From contig NZ_CP006568.1 of NCBI RefSeq assembly GCF_000517405.1, forward strand, positions 4,340,001 to 4,404,000: a stretch of DNA of 64,000 bases, in the 5' to 3' direction. A program made the translations under genes and the position numbers. The notes below the pieces were generated by a model, which worked only from the letters and a program-made list of their open reading frames with translations, had not been told where the DNA came from and ran no database searches. The stretch is from Candidatus Sodalis pierantonius str. SOPE (GTDB taxonomy: Bacteria > Pseudomonadota > Gammaproteobacteria > Enterobacterales > Enterobacteriaceae). Of this stretch, positions 28,335 through 37,058 are shown piece after piece. Every line of letters begins with the position of its first letter. Positions within the stretch are counted from its first letter, which is position 1.

Positions 28335-28835
28335 CTAAAACAGCGGCCAGTGATGCCCGACCCAGTAAAGGACGCCGGCGGCGATGATCCCGGCCACCAC
28401 ATCGTCGATAATGATGCCCATGCCGCCATGTACCTTGCGATCGAACCAGCGAATCGGCCAGGGTTTCCAGATATCCAGCAGTCGGAACAGTAAAAAGCCC
28501 GCCAGCACCCACCGCCAATCGTTTACCGGTAAGGCCATCAGGGTAATCCACATGCCGACGAATTCATCCCAAACGATGCAGCCGTGGTCGTGGACCCCCA
28601 TATCCCGCGCCGTCTGATGGCAAAAGTAGACGCCCAGGCAAAGACTGAACATAACCGCTAGCGAATACAGCTGCCACGGCAGCAGCACCAGCAGGCACCA
28701 AAACGGAATCGCTGCCAGCGAGCCCACGGTGCCGGGCATCCAGGGGAACATGCCGCTGCCGAAGCCCGTTGCCAGCAAATGCCAGGGGTTGGAAAGGTTA
28801 ATCCGCCGCTTGGCGGCCAGCATATCCATCGTCAT
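28335..28835 (-). CDS. pgpA: Phosphatidylglycerophosphatase A
   Basis: 166 residues against 172 in E. coli. An inner-membrane phosphatase that converts PGP to phosphatidylglycerol. Conserved elements: NPWHLLATGFGSGMFPWMPGT, HDHGCIVWDEFVGMWITLMALP and HGGMGIIIDDVVAGI, with acidic residues for metal binding. It overlaps the thiL stop by 4 bp (ATGA), indicating translational coupling. The N-terminus differs slightly from E. coli. Intact. Confidence 0.95.
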   Translation of the reverse strand: MTMDMLAAKRRINLSNPWHLLATGFGSGMFPWMPGTVGSLAAIPFWCLLVLLPWQLYSLAVMFSLCLGVYFCHQTARDMGVHDHGCIVWDEFVGMWITLMALPVNDWRWVLAGFLLFRLLDIWKPWPIRWFDRKVHGGMGIIIDDVVAGIIAAGVLYWVGHHWPLF

Positions 28836-29818
28836 TCACTATCGTCCGTTTTGAAATGGTCATACCCGTGCCAGTCATACTCTACCGGCTGGTGATGGCG
28901 CATAAATTGTATCCCTTCGCTGCGCGGACCGATCTGGCCGATGCAGGTAAACGGCGCGCCGGTATGGCCCAGCGCGACATCCAGCGCGCCGCGATTAATT
29001 TCGGGCACCGTAAAGCACAGTTCGTAATCTTCACCGCCGCCGAGCGCCCAGCGCAGCGCCTGATCGGGCGTGGCGTGGCGCCGCAGCGCCGCAGAAGTGG
29101 GAACATCGTCGAGGTTAATGCGGGCCCCGCAGTCGCTACGGGCAAGAATGTGGCGCAAATCCGTGATAATACCGTCGGAGATATCAATGGCGGCGCTGGC
29201 GAGGTCGCGCAACGCCTGGCCCTGTAGAATGCGCGGCTGCGGGCGCAAATGGCGGGCCAGCAAATATTGCCTATCCTCCGCATCCTTTACCTGCAGGCGA
29301 TTTTGCAGTATCGCCAGGCCGGCAGCGCTATCCCCCAGCGTGCCGGTGACATAGATCCAGTCGCCTATTCGGGCGCCGTCGCGGGTCAGCGCGCGGCCGG
29401 AGGGAACTAAACCCTGGATGATCAGCGTCAGGCTTAACGGACCGCGGGTGGTATCGCCGCCAATGAGCTGCATATCGTAGTAATCCAACTGCTGGAACAG
29501 GCTATCGCTGAAGGCAGCCAGCCAACCCTCGTCTACCGAGGGCAAGGTCAGCGCCAGCGACAGCCAGGCCGGATCGGCGCCCATGGCGGCCAGGTCGCTG
29601 AGGTTGACCACCAGCGACTTATAGCCCAAATCAGAAGGGCTGATGTCCGGCAGAAAATGCGTGCCCGCCACCAGCGTATCCGTACTGACGGCAATCCATT
29701 TTTTTTCAGCTACCGACAGCAGCGCACAGTCATCGCCGATGCCCACCACCACATCCCGGCGCGTGCTGCGCATCCGGTTAAAATAGCGGTCAATGAGGTC
29801 AAACTCACCACATGCCAT
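28832..29818 (-). CDS. thiL: Thiamine-monophosphate kinase
   Basis: 328 residues against 325 in E. coli. A PurM-like ATP-binding enzyme with VVVGIGDDCALL near the N-terminus, VSTDTLVAGTHF, LIGGDTTRGPLSLTLI and AIDISDGIITDL. It phosphorylates TMP to thiamine diphosphate, the cofactor of Dxs. It lies between nusB and pgpA in the nrdR-rib-nusB-thiL-pgpA cluster. Intact. Confidence 0.96.
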   Translation of the reverse strand: MACGEFDLIDRYFNRMRSTRRDVVVGIGDDCALLSVAEKKWIAVSTDTLVAGTHFLPDISPSDLGYKSLVVNLSDLAAMGADPAWLSLALTLPSVDEGWLAAFSDSLFQQLDYYDMQLIGGDTTRGPLSLTLIIQGLVPSGRALTRDGARIGDWIYVTGTLGDSAAGLAILQNRLQVKDAEDRQYLLARHLRPQPRILQGQALRDLASAAIDISDGIITDLRHILARSDCGARINLDDVPTSAALRRHATPDQALRWALGGGEDYELCFTVPEINRGALDVALGHTGAPFTCIGQIGPRSEGIQFMRHHQPVEYDWHGYDHFKTDDSE

Positions 29819-29887
29819 ACTCTGTCCAAATTTGTGTTGGTGCTGGCGCGGCGTAACGGTGGGACCGGCGACGCCGGCCCCGCCCCG

Positions 29888-30307
29888 CTATTTTCTGTTG
29901 GGACGAATCTCTGGGGCCACCTTGTCCAGCACACCATTAATAAACTTATGACTCTCTTCTGCGCCAAAGGTTTTGGCCAGCTCGATAGCTTCGTTGATGG
30001 CGACCTTGTAAGGCACATCCTGGCGCTTGTTCAGTTCAAACAGCGCAATGCGCAACACGGCGCGCTCCACGTGACCGAGCTCCTCCAGCTGACGTGAAAG
30101 ATAGGGCGCCATCAGCTTATCCAGCTCCTGGGCATTCGTCGCCGCGCCGGCATACAGCTCACGGAAATAAGCGACATCCACATCCGACGTGTCCTGCTCC
30201 GCCAGAAACTGGACTTCGATATCGGCGATGTCGTTATGTGATAATTGCCATGAGTAAAGCGCCTGGACGGCACATTCACGAGCACGGCGACGAGCGGCTG
30301 GTTTCAC
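29888..30307 (-). CDS. nusB: Transcription antitermination factor NusB
   Basis: 139 residues, the E. coli length. An all-helical RNA-binding protein (KPAARRRARECAVQALYSWQLS; IDKVAYI-like core replaced by NKRQDVPYKVAINEAIELAKTFGAEESHKFINGVLD). With NusE (S10) it binds boxA of rRNA leaders. It lies 20 bp after ribH, typical operon spacing. Intact. Confidence 0.97.
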   Translation of the reverse strand: MKPAARRRARECAVQALYSWQLSHNDIADIEVQFLAEQDTSDVDVAYFRELYAGAATNAQELDKLMAPYLSRQLEELGHVERAVLRIALFELNKRQDVPYKVAINEAIELAKTFGAEESHKFINGVLDKVAPEIRPNRK

Positions 30308-30327
30308 AAAATTCCCCTTTCCTTTAC

Positions 30328-30798
30328 TTACGCTTTGATGGCTTGCAATACGTTGATCATTTCCAGCGCGGTCAGTGCGGCTTCCGCGCCCTTATTGCCG
30401 GCCTTGGTGCCGGCGCGTTCGATGGCCTGTTCGATACTTTCGGTGGTCAGCACTCCGAACGCCACCGGCAGCGCGGTGCGCGCGGCGACCGCGGACAGCC
30501 CGGCGCTGCATTCGCCGGCGACGAATTCAAAATGCGCGGTGCCGCCACGGATAACCGTGCCCAGCGCCACGACGGCATCATAGTTTTTGCTATCGGCCAA
30601 CGCGCTGACCGCCAGCGGTAATTCGTAAGCGCCCGGCACCCAGACCACGGTGATATTTTCGTCTTTGACCTGGCCGATGCGTTTCAGGGCGTCGACGGCG
30701 CCATCAAGCAGGCTGTCATTGATGAAGTGGTTAAAGCGCGCAATAGCGATAGCGACGCGCGCATTGGGAGCTGCAACAACACCTTCAATAACGTTCAT
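30328..30798 (-). CDS. ribH: 6,7-dimethyl-8-ribityllumazine synthase
   Basis: 156 residues, the E. coli RibE/RibH length, starting MNVIEGVVAAPNARVA. Signatures: ARFNHFINDSLLDGA, WVPGAYELP, GTVIRGGTAHFEFV with the catalytic histidine, and FGVLTTESIEQA. It condenses the pyrimidine with dihydroxybutanone phosphate in riboflavin synthesis. The open frame extends 20 codons upstream without homology. It follows ribD. Intact. Confidence 0.97.
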   Translation of the reverse strand: MNVIEGVVAAPNARVAIAIARFNHFINDSLLDGAVDALKRIGQVKDENITVVWVPGAYELPLAVSALADSKNYDAVVALGTVIRGGTAHFEFVAGECSAGLSAVAARTALPVAFGVLTTESIEQAIERAGTKAGNKGAEAALTALEMINVLQAIKA

Positions 30799-30884
30799 GG
30801 TTATCCTTACAAAATGGCAAATAGCTGAATCGTCTCGCGAGGGAGCGGATTCTAACATAATACTTTGTCCGCTGCGCGGGCCAA

Positions 30885-32012
30885 TTAAACACCCTCGCCG
30901 GGTTTCAAACGCAGGCGGATATCCGGCCCCACCTGCCGGACGTCAAGCAGCGTAAACCCCGGCGCCGCGTTAAGTTGTTGCAGTCCCGGCAGCAGACACA
31001 GAGGGCGGGCGTCGGCGCCGAGCAATTTCGGCGCCTGGTACAATATCAATTCATCCACCAATCCGATGCTCAGCAGCGCGTCGGACAGACCGGCGCCCGC
31101 CTCAACCCACAGGCTGTTGATCTGACGGTGGCCCAGTTGCATCATCAACACCACCAAATCAAGCTGCGCGCCATCCGGCCCTTCGCGCGCCGGCAGTTGA
31201 AGCTGCTCGACGGACGCCGGCCACGACAGACCGTCCGGCGCAAGGCGTGCCAGCCAGGTTCGCCCTTCCTCATGTGCGACCCGATGAGCGGGCGTCACGC
31301 GGTTGGCGCTGTCGATGATCACTCGCACCGGCTGACGCAACCGATCTTGGGGATAGTGAGCCTGAACATCCTCCGGCAGCGACGGCCAGCGCACCGTCAG
31401 GGCGGGATCGTCCGCCAGCACCGTGGCGGCGGTGGAAAGAATAGCGTCGCTTTCGGCACGCCAGCGCTGAACATCCCGCCGCGCCTCGGGGGAGGTAATC
31501 CACTGGCTCTCCCCGGAAGCCATGGCGGTGCGGCCATCGAGCGATGCCGCGAGCTTGAGCCTGACCCAGGGAAAACCGGTGCGCATGCGTTTGAGAAAGC
31601 CCGGGTTTACCGCTTCCGCCTCGGGCAACATCAAGCCGTGGCGGACATTAATGCCCGCCTGCTGGAGCCGGTAGAAGCCGCGGCCCGCGACCTGCGGGTT
31701 GGGATCGGGCATCGCGGCCACCACCCGCGCCACGCCGACGTCTATCAGCGCGTCGGCGCAGGGGGGCGTGCGGCCGTGGTGGCTGCAGGGTTCAAGGGTG
31801 ACATAGGCGGTGGCGCCGCGCGCCGCCTCTCCCGCCGTGCGCAGCGCATACACTTCGGCATGCGGCTCGCCGGCGCGCTGGTGATAACCTTCGCCCACAA
31901 TGCGTCCATCGCGGACGATAACGCAGCCCACGTTAGGATTGGGCGCGGTAGTAAAGCGTCCGCGGCGCGCCAGTTCAAATGCGCGCGCGAGAAAAACCTC
32001 ATCATGCTCCAT
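30885..32012 (-). CDS. ribD: Bifunctional riboflavin deaminase-reductase RibD
   Basis: 375 residues against 367 in E. coli. The N-terminal cytidine-deaminase-like domain has the zinc motif HAEVYAL and PCSHHGRTPPC (residues about 50-86). The C-terminal reductase domain has KLAASLDGRTAMASGESQWIT and LWVEAGAGLSDALLS. It catalyses steps two and three of riboflavin synthesis from GTP. The start at MEHDEVFLARAFELA follows the family, with AGGAGG upstream; the frame extends further without homology. Intact. Confidence 0.96.
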   Translation of the reverse strand: MEHDEVFLARAFELARRGRFTTAPNPNVGCVIVRDGRIVGEGYHQRAGEPHAEVYALRTAGEAARGATAYVTLEPCSHHGRTPPCADALIDVGVARVVAAMPDPNPQVAGRGFYRLQQAGINVRHGLMLPEAEAVNPGFLKRMRTGFPWVRLKLAASLDGRTAMASGESQWITSPEARRDVQRWRAESDAILSTAATVLADDPALTVRWPSLPEDVQAHYPQDRLRQPVRVIIDSANRVTPAHRVAHEEGRTWLARLAPDGLSWPASVEQLQLPAREGPDGAQLDLVVLMMQLGHRQINSLWVEAGAGLSDALLSIGLVDELILYQAPKLLGADARPLCLLPGLQQLNAAPGFTLLDVRQVGPDIRLRLKPGEGV

Positions 32013-32034
32013 AGGAGGGTCCTTAAGGGTGACG

Positions 32035-32482
32035 CTAGTCCTGCAGTCGGGCGATCTCTTCGCCAAACTCGCGGATATCCTCGAAGCTGCGATAAACCGA
32101 GGCAAAGCGGATATAGGCGACCTTATCCAGTTTTTTCAGCGCGTCCATCACGAGATTGCCGATCATTTTGCTCGGCACTTCGCGCTCGTCGGTGGCGCGC
32201 AGCTGGGATGATGTGGTTGATGGCCATTTCGACATCGTCGGACTTGACCGGCCGCTTTTCCAGCGCTTTCAAAAAACCGCTGCGCAGCTTTTCTTCGTTA
32301 AAGGGTTCGCGCACATCATTGCTTTTGATGACTCGAGGCAGCACAAGTTCCGCCACTTCAAATGTCGTGAAGCGTTCATTACAGATGACGCACTGCCGGC
32401 GGCGGCGCACCTGGGTTCCTTCCCCCACCAGACGGGAATCTATCACTTTGGTATCGACTGCAGAACAAAACGGACAATGCAT
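32035..32482 (-). pseudogene. nrdR: Ribonucleotide reductase repressor NrdR, frameshifted
   Basis: The N-terminal zinc ribbon (MHCPFC ... CVICNERF) and the first part of the ATP-cone (NDVREPFNEEKLRSGFLKALEKRPV) are intact to AINHII. Then a frameshift near 32205 moves the C-terminus (SQLRATDEREVPSKMIGNLVM to EEIARLQD) to another frame. The truncated product would end in unrelated residues after about 93 codons. NrdR normally represses the nrdAB, nrdHIEF and nrdDG genes in response to dATP/ATP. It is first in the cluster with ribD. Confidence 0.9.
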
Positions 32483-32675
32483 AGCGCTTCCTGGCCAGCT
32501 GATTAGGGATAGGGTAGTTTAGCGCGAACTCCGCCGAGGACAAAGCAACAGTACTTAAAGCGGAACCGGCGCCGCAGAGTTATCGCTATTGACGAGAGAA
32601 CGCGGCGCACCTCATGACTTTCCGCCGCTTAACGGCTAAACTGAACGCAACCGTTGAAAAAAGGAAATTGCCGCT

Positions 32676-33175
32676 ATGACAATCAGTTATCGCGCTAGTT
32701 ATGCCGTTGCCGCCCTGCTGTTGCTTACCGGCTGCGCCAGCCGGGAAGAGGCCCAACAGGTGCCCAAACTGCACAGCGAAGTGGGGCATTTGAACCAGCG
32801 TTTGCAAACGCTTACCAATTAGGCCGCAGCGCTGGTGGCGCAAAACGAGCAAAATCAGCAGTCGACCCGCGGTATCTACCTGTACCCTGCGGCAAAAACC
32901 GCGGCGGACGTGCAAAGCGAGGCGGGCAAATTGCGGGTCTCAATCAGTCAGGTAGAGGCGGAAGCCAGCGGCTCGCGCGCGGGATTGTGGATTGGGGACA
33001 GGTGGATGCGGCCACGGGTAAGCCATTGACCGCCGATGCGCTTAGCCAACCGATTTCCGTGCCGGCCTCGCTGTTGCCGAGGACCGAGGCCACTATCGAA
33101 CTACAGATGTCCGGCCTGACGCCGGAGCAGGTAGCCTTTATCCGGCTGCATGATATTCAGCGGGATAAACCATGA
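32676..33175 (+). pseudogene. yajI: DUF3251 lipoprotein YajI, broken
   Basis: The start is at 32676 with AAGGAAATT upstream. A lipoprotein signal ends in LLLLTGCAS. A TAG lies at codon 49 (32820-32822, after LQTLTN). The frame continues with NEQNQQSTRGIYLYPAAKTAADV, matching the YajI core. Near 32980 a further lesion, with an apparent loss of about 25 codons, shifts to the frame of DWGQVDAATGKPLTADAL to RLHDIQRDKP. In E. coli yajI is next to nrdR, on the tsx side; tsx is absent here. Function of the family is unknown. Confidence 0.8.
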
Positions 33176-33494
33176 TAAAAACCATAAATATCAATGCGTT
33201 GATTTATTTTTTAGCTCAAAAAATAGGCGACAAAACACAACAAAGCACGACAATACACGACATTTTTATCAATAACTTACCGCTCATTTCGACTTGCCGA
33301 CTACGCCAGAATCGCCAAAATTTGACCGCCCAACTCCCCATATTTGACGAAGGAAATCCCATGCGCTATAGTCGCCTTGCATCTGCAAATTCAGGTGCCG
33401 GGATTAGCCTCCTGCCAATTCTCATACCGCGCCAATGAACACGCCGCGAGCGTATTTTTTATTGGCCCCAGCCAAGCCACATGTCAATGGTGGC
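33176..33494. other. AT-rich stretch between yajI remnant and phage leader
   Basis: No gene with real support. A short ORF at 33344-33532 (ending CQWWLREGNRKVRQVV) resembles the phage Ash-type reading frames that overlap C4 RNAs and is probably not a real protein. A-rich tracts and several ACGACA repeats occur at 33230-33265. Confidence 0.4.
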
Positions 33495-33620
33495 TCAGGG
33501 AGGGGAACCGAAAGGTTCGCCAGGTGGTATGAGCTGGTAAGGCTAACCCTGTCTGGGCTACCACCCAAGATTAGCCTCTGAAGTGGTAGTTGAACTACTA
33601 TCATACTGTTGGAGGTCATC
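33495..33620 (+). ncRNA. Candidate C4-like antisense RNA / antirepressor leader
   Basis: Two stacked structures are visible. One is a small hairpin GAACC-GAAA-GGTTC (33505-33518). The other is a larger stem GGTGGTA / TACCACC (33523-33529 and 33559-33565). Segments of the second pair with sites just before the antirepressor start: CTACCAC (33558-33564) with GTGGTAG (33583-33589), and GGCTAA (33541-33546) with TTAGCC (33571-33576). That is the a'/a and b'/b logic of C4 RNAs of P1/P7-type phages, which repress antirepressor synthesis. GGAGG at 33611-33615 is the ribosome-binding site. Family assignment is from memory of C4 layout. Confidence 0.55.
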
Positions 33621-33778
33621 ATGACCGCATTAGCTATAAGCCCTTTCACATTTGAAAATCATCCAGTCCGTATCCTACTAAAAAATGGCGAACCATGGTT
33701 TGTTGCTCAGGACGTCTGTGATGCTTTAAAAATAATCAATAGCCGCGATGCATTAGGCAAGCTGGACTATGATGAAAA
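33621..33778 (+). pseudogene. Phage antirepressor (BRO-N domain), truncated by IS256
   Basis: The first 53 codons encode the start of a Bro-N/Ant-type domain: FTFENHPVRILLKNGEPWFVAQDVCDALKI ... GKLDYDEK. The sequence stops at the IS256 left end (33779), and the rest of the gene is not found on the other side of the IS. ATG at 33621 follows GGAGGTCATC. BRO-N proteins of temperate phages bind DNA or repressor to switch to lytic growth. Presumably a prophage end. Confidence 0.8.
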
Positions 33779-35093
33779 GAGCCTGTTTAGAAATTTGTGT
33801 ATTTGCCTGATTTTGATATGTTCAATCCAACATCAAAAACAGGTTAATTTATGGACGAAAAACAGTTGCAGGCTCTGGCTAACGAACTGGCCAAAAATCT
33901 CAAAACCCCTGAAGATCTCAGTCACTTCGATCGGCTGCTGAAAAAAATTAGCGTCGAAGCAGCTCTCAATGCCGAAATGACCCATCACCTCGGCTACGAT
34001 AAAAATCAGCCTAAACCGGGGACCAACGCCCGCAACGGCTATTCCACAAAAACCGTTACCACTGGCGATGGCCCGCTGGCGCTGCGTACTCCGCGCGATC
34101 GTGACGGTTCCTTTGAACCGCAACTGGTGAAGAAGAACCAGACCCGGATTACCGGGATGGATAACCAGATTTTATCGTTGTACGCCAAAGGGATGACCAC
34201 CCGCGAGATCGCCGCCGCGTTCAAAGAGCTGTATGACGCCGATGTCTCGCCGGCGCTGGTCTCAAAGGTCACCGATGCGGTCATGGAGCAGGTTGTCGAA
34301 TGGCAAAACCGGCCTCTGGATGCAGTCTATCCCATTGTTTATCTTGACTGTATCGTTCTAAAAGTCCGGCAGGACAGCCGCATCATCAACAAATCTGTGT
34401 TCCTGGCGCTGGGCATCAACATCGAAGGCCAGAAAGAGTTGCTAGGTATGTGGCTGGCCGAAAATGAAGGCGCAAAGTTCTGGCTGAACGTGCTGACAGA
34501 GCTGAAAAACCGCGGCCTGAACGATATCCTTATCGCCTGCGTAGACGGGCTGAAAGGTTTCCCTGACGCTATTAACGCGGTGTATCCGGAGGCGCGGCTC
34601 CAGCTGTGTATCGTACATATGGTGCACAACAGCCTGCGGTTCGTCTCCTGGAAGGACTACAAGGCCGTCACCCGCGACCTGAAAGCTATCTATCAGGCCC
34701 CTACGGAAGAAGCCGGCTTGCAGGCGCTGGAAGCGTTCTCCAGTGCCTGGGACATCCGCTACCCGCAAATAAGTCGAAGCTGGCAGGCAAACTGGGCCAA
34801 TCTGGCCACGTTCTTTGCCTACCCAACGGACATCCGCAAGGTGATCTACACGACCAACGCCATCGAGTCGTTAAACAGCGTGATCCGGCATGCCATCAAA
34901 AAGCGCAAGGTGTTCCCGACTGACGACGCAGTGAAAAAGGTGGTGTGGCTGGCGATACAGGCGGCCTCACAGAAATGGACAATGCCTTTGAGGGACTGGC
35001 GCATGGCAATGAGCCGCTTTATTATCGAGTTCGGTGACCGCCTGGACGGTCACTTCTGAGAAAAGGCATTTACACAGAATCGTGTACAGGGTC
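33779..35093 (+). mobile_element. IS256-family insertion sequence, copy 1
   Basis: 1,315 bp. The left end starts GAGCCTGTTTAGAAATTTGT and the right end, reverse-complemented, starts GACCCTGTACACGATTCTGT; these match as imperfect terminal inverted repeats of about 29 bp ending in ATGCC/TTGCC. Flanking 8-mers differ (GATGAAAA left, TCGGAACT right), so there is no target duplication. The left neighbour is a phage gene and the right neighbour is yhiN. Same length and ends as copies 2 and 3. Confidence 0.9.
33851..35059 (+). CDS. IS256-family (Mutator-type) transposase, intact
   Basis: 402 residues. The DDE catalytic residues of the family are recognisable: Asp in YLDCIVLKVRQ (near 166), Asp in ACVDGLKGFPDAI (near 231) and Glu in YTTNAIESLNSVIRHA (near 338). 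LCIVHMVHNSLRFV precedes the insertion region. Full length with no lesions, so probably active. It differs from copy 3 at only a handful of residues. Confidence 0.95.
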   Translation: MDEKQLQALANELAKNLKTPEDLSHFDRLLKKISVEAALNAEMTHHLGYDKNQPKPGTNARNGYSTKTVTTGDGPLALRTPRDRDGSFEPQLVKKNQTRITGMDNQILSLYAKGMTTREIAAAFKELYDADVSPALVSKVTDAVMEQVVEWQNRPLDAVYPIVYLDCIVLKVRQDSRIINKSVFLALGINIEGQKELLGMWLAENEGAKFWLNVLTELKNRGLNDILIACVDGLKGFPDAINAVYPEARLQLCIVHMVHNSLRFVSWKDYKAVTRDLKAIYQAPTEEAGLQALEAFSSAWDIRYPQISRSWQANWANLATFFAYPTDIRKVIYTTNAIESLNSVIRHAIKKRKVFPTDDAVKKVVWLAIQAASQKWTMPLRDWRMAMSRFIIEFGDRLDGHF

Positions 35094-35201
35094 TCGGAAC
35101 TGCAGCAACAGCACGCGGCGACCCAATTGGCCCGCCTGGGCGACGCAAAACATGCCCGCCGCGCCGGCGCCGATGACCACCACTTCAAACTGTTCTGCCA
35201 T
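35094..35201 (-). pseudogene. yhiN: YhiN flavoprotein, 5' fragment only
   Basis: About 36 codons from ATG at 35199-35201: MAEQFEVVVIGAGAAGMFCV followed by AQAGQLGRRVLLL, the FAD-binding Rossmann start of the HI0933/YhiN oxidoreductase family. The frame is cut at the IS256 right end (35093) and the remaining roughly 360 codons are not in the window. In E. coli yhiN is divergent from pitA, exactly the arrangement here. Confidence 0.85.
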
Positions 35202-35474
35202 TATCTCGCTCTGCTTATACTCTTAATGGGCGACCTGACCCGCGGGCGCCAAGACTGCGGCCCGATTGTAATGGGCCCGGCGGCATATTGCTATGGTAAC
35301 AAAATGCTAGCTTGGATAAAAAAGCGTATCTTGCTGAATTTGAAAGTTTATAGGGGGTAGTACATGCTTGTCGGCGGCAAGTTTATTAAAAAAAGGTTAT
35401 ATTTTCCTTTTCCCCTGGCCCTCTTGTCGCAGATAATGCGGCCCGTTCATGTCCAAACAATGGCGTAACTCTCT

Positions 35475-37004
35475 ATGCTACATCTATTCACCGGCCTGGA
35501 ATTCCATACCAGTCTAATGTTGGTGCTCGCATTAATCTTTGTTCTGGTTTATGAGGCCATCAATGGCTTTCATGATACGGCCAATGCCGTAGCCACCGTT
35601 ATCTACACCCGCGCGCTGCGCTCTCAGCTGGCGGTCGCCATGTCCGGGGTGTTTAATTTCCTCGGGGTCCTGATGGGCGGGTTGAGTGTGGCCTATGCTA
35701 TCGTTCATTTCTTGCCGACCGATCTCTTGCTTAACGTCAGTTCTGCCCACGGTCTGGCAATGATGTTCTCCATGCTACTGGCGGCTATTTTGTGGAATCT
35801 CGGCACCTGGTATTTCGGCCTGCCGGCCTCCAGCTCGCACACCCTTATCGGCGCAATTATTGGCATCGGTCTGACCAACGCTCTGGTGAGCGATAGCTCG
35901 GTGGTGCAGGCGCTGAATATCCCCAAACTGATTGAGATCTTCCTTTCGCTCATTATCTCTCCACTGGTGGGGTTGGTGCTGGCGGGCGCGATGGTTTTCG
36001 TTCTGCGCCGCTACTGGAGCAGCACCAAAAAACGCCGCCGGATCCATCTGACCCCGGCGGAGCGGGAGAAAAAGGACGGTAAGCGTAAGCCGCCGTTCTG
36101 GACCCGTATCGCCTTGATCTTCTCCGCCGCCGGGGTGAGTTTTTCCCACGGCGCCAATGACGGCCAGAAAGGCATCGGGCTTATCATGCTGGTGCTGATA
36201 GGGGTTGCGCCGGCGGGTTTTGTGGTCAATGTGAACGCCAGCGGCTACGACATCAGCCGCACCCGCGATGCGGTTAATCATTTGCAGCAGTATTATACGC
36301 AGCACCCCAGCGCGTTCACCCACGTCGTCGGCCCCGCCGTTCCCCCCGCTGCCAGCGGCGCGCCAATGGCGAATGGTCAAATGCTGGATCCAAGCATCGC
36401 CCCCCAAACGCAGGAATTTCATTGCGACCTGTCGCGGGCGTTGTTCGCCATTAATCGCGCCTCGCTACTGCTGGGCAATCTGGACAGCTACGAAACGCTC
36501 AATGCGGATCAGCGCTTCCACGTACGGCGCCTGCTGATGTGCATCGCCGATACCACCGATAAAGTGGCGAAGCTGCCGGAAACTTCCGCCGCGGATAAAC
36601 GTTTCCTGTCAAACCTGCGTCAGGATCTGCTGTATACCGTGGAATACGCGCCGATATGGATCATTATCGCCGTGGCGCTGGCGTTATCGTTGGGCACCAT
36701 GGTTGGCTGGCGCCGGGTCGCTACGACCATTGGCGAGAAAATTGGTAAAAAAGGCATGACCTATGCCCAGGGGCTATCGGCGCAAATGACCGCGGCGGTG
36801 TCCATCGGCGTCGCCAGCTATACCGGCATGCCGGTGTCGACCACCCACGTGCTGTCGTCCGCGGTGACCGGCACCATGGTGGTGGATGGCGGCGGCGTGC
36901 AGGGCAAGACCGTGAAAAACATCCTATTGGCCTGGGTGCTGACGCTACCGGTGGCGATCATTCTGGCCGGCAGCCTCTACTGGCTGGCGTTAAAGCTGAT
37001 TTAA
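35475..37004 (+). CDS. pitA: Low-affinity inorganic phosphate / metal-phosphate transporter
   Basis: 509 residues against 499 in E. coli. A polytopic PiT-family symporter with the paired signatures YEAINGFHDTANAVATVIYTRA (near 27) and SFSHGANDGQKGIGL (near 222), and GMPVSTTHVLSSAVTGTM near the C-terminus. It moves neutral metal-phosphate complexes with protons. A soluble loop of about 150 residues separates the halves. A T-run terminator follows at 37024. Intact despite the IS breakpoint 380 bp upstream. Confidence 0.97.
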   Translation: MLHLFTGLEFHTSLMLVLALIFVLVYEAINGFHDTANAVATVIYTRALRSQLAVAMSGVFNFLGVLMGGLSVAYAIVHFLPTDLLLNVSSAHGLAMMFSMLLAAILWNLGTWYFGLPASSSHTLIGAIIGIGLTNALVSDSSVVQALNIPKLIEIFLSLIISPLVGLVLAGAMVFVLRRYWSSTKKRRRIHLTPAEREKKDGKRKPPFWTRIALIFSAAGVSFSHGANDGQKGIGLIMLVLIGVAPAGFVVNVNASGYDISRTRDAVNHLQQYYTQHPSAFTHVVGPAVPPAASGAPMANGQMLDPSIAPQTQEFHCDLSRALFAINRASLLLGNLDSYETLNADQRFHVRRLLMCIADTTDKVAKLPETSAADKRFLSNLRQDLLYTVEYAPIWIIIAVALALSLGTMVGWRRVATTIGEKIGKKGMTYAQGLSAQMTAAVSIGVASYTGMPVSTTHVLSSAVTGTMVVDGGGVQGKTVKNILLAWVLTLPVAIILAGSLYWLALKLI

Positions 37005-37023
37005 CCGCCGCCACATAGGGCAG

Positions 37024-37049
37024 GACGGCCAATCGGCCGTCTTTTTTTT
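37024..37049 (+). terminator. Terminator after pitA
   Basis: Perfect 7-bp stem GACGGCC / GGCCGTC with a 4-nt loop, then eight T. It lies 20 bp past the pitA stop and just before the convergent uspB end. Confidence 0.92.
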
Positions 37050-37058
37050 GCCTGCGAT

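Noticed and set aside
30975..32522. 515-codon plus-strand ORF antisense to ribD and nrdR
   Set aside because: Composition is Arg/Gln/His-rich, typical of the shadow frame of a GC-rich gene, and it lies wholly opposite well-identified ribD/nrdR.
33344..33532. Phage Ash-type protein
   Set aside because: Overlaps the C4-like RNA and lacks a clear ribosome-binding site; probably a reading-frame artefact of the RNA gene.
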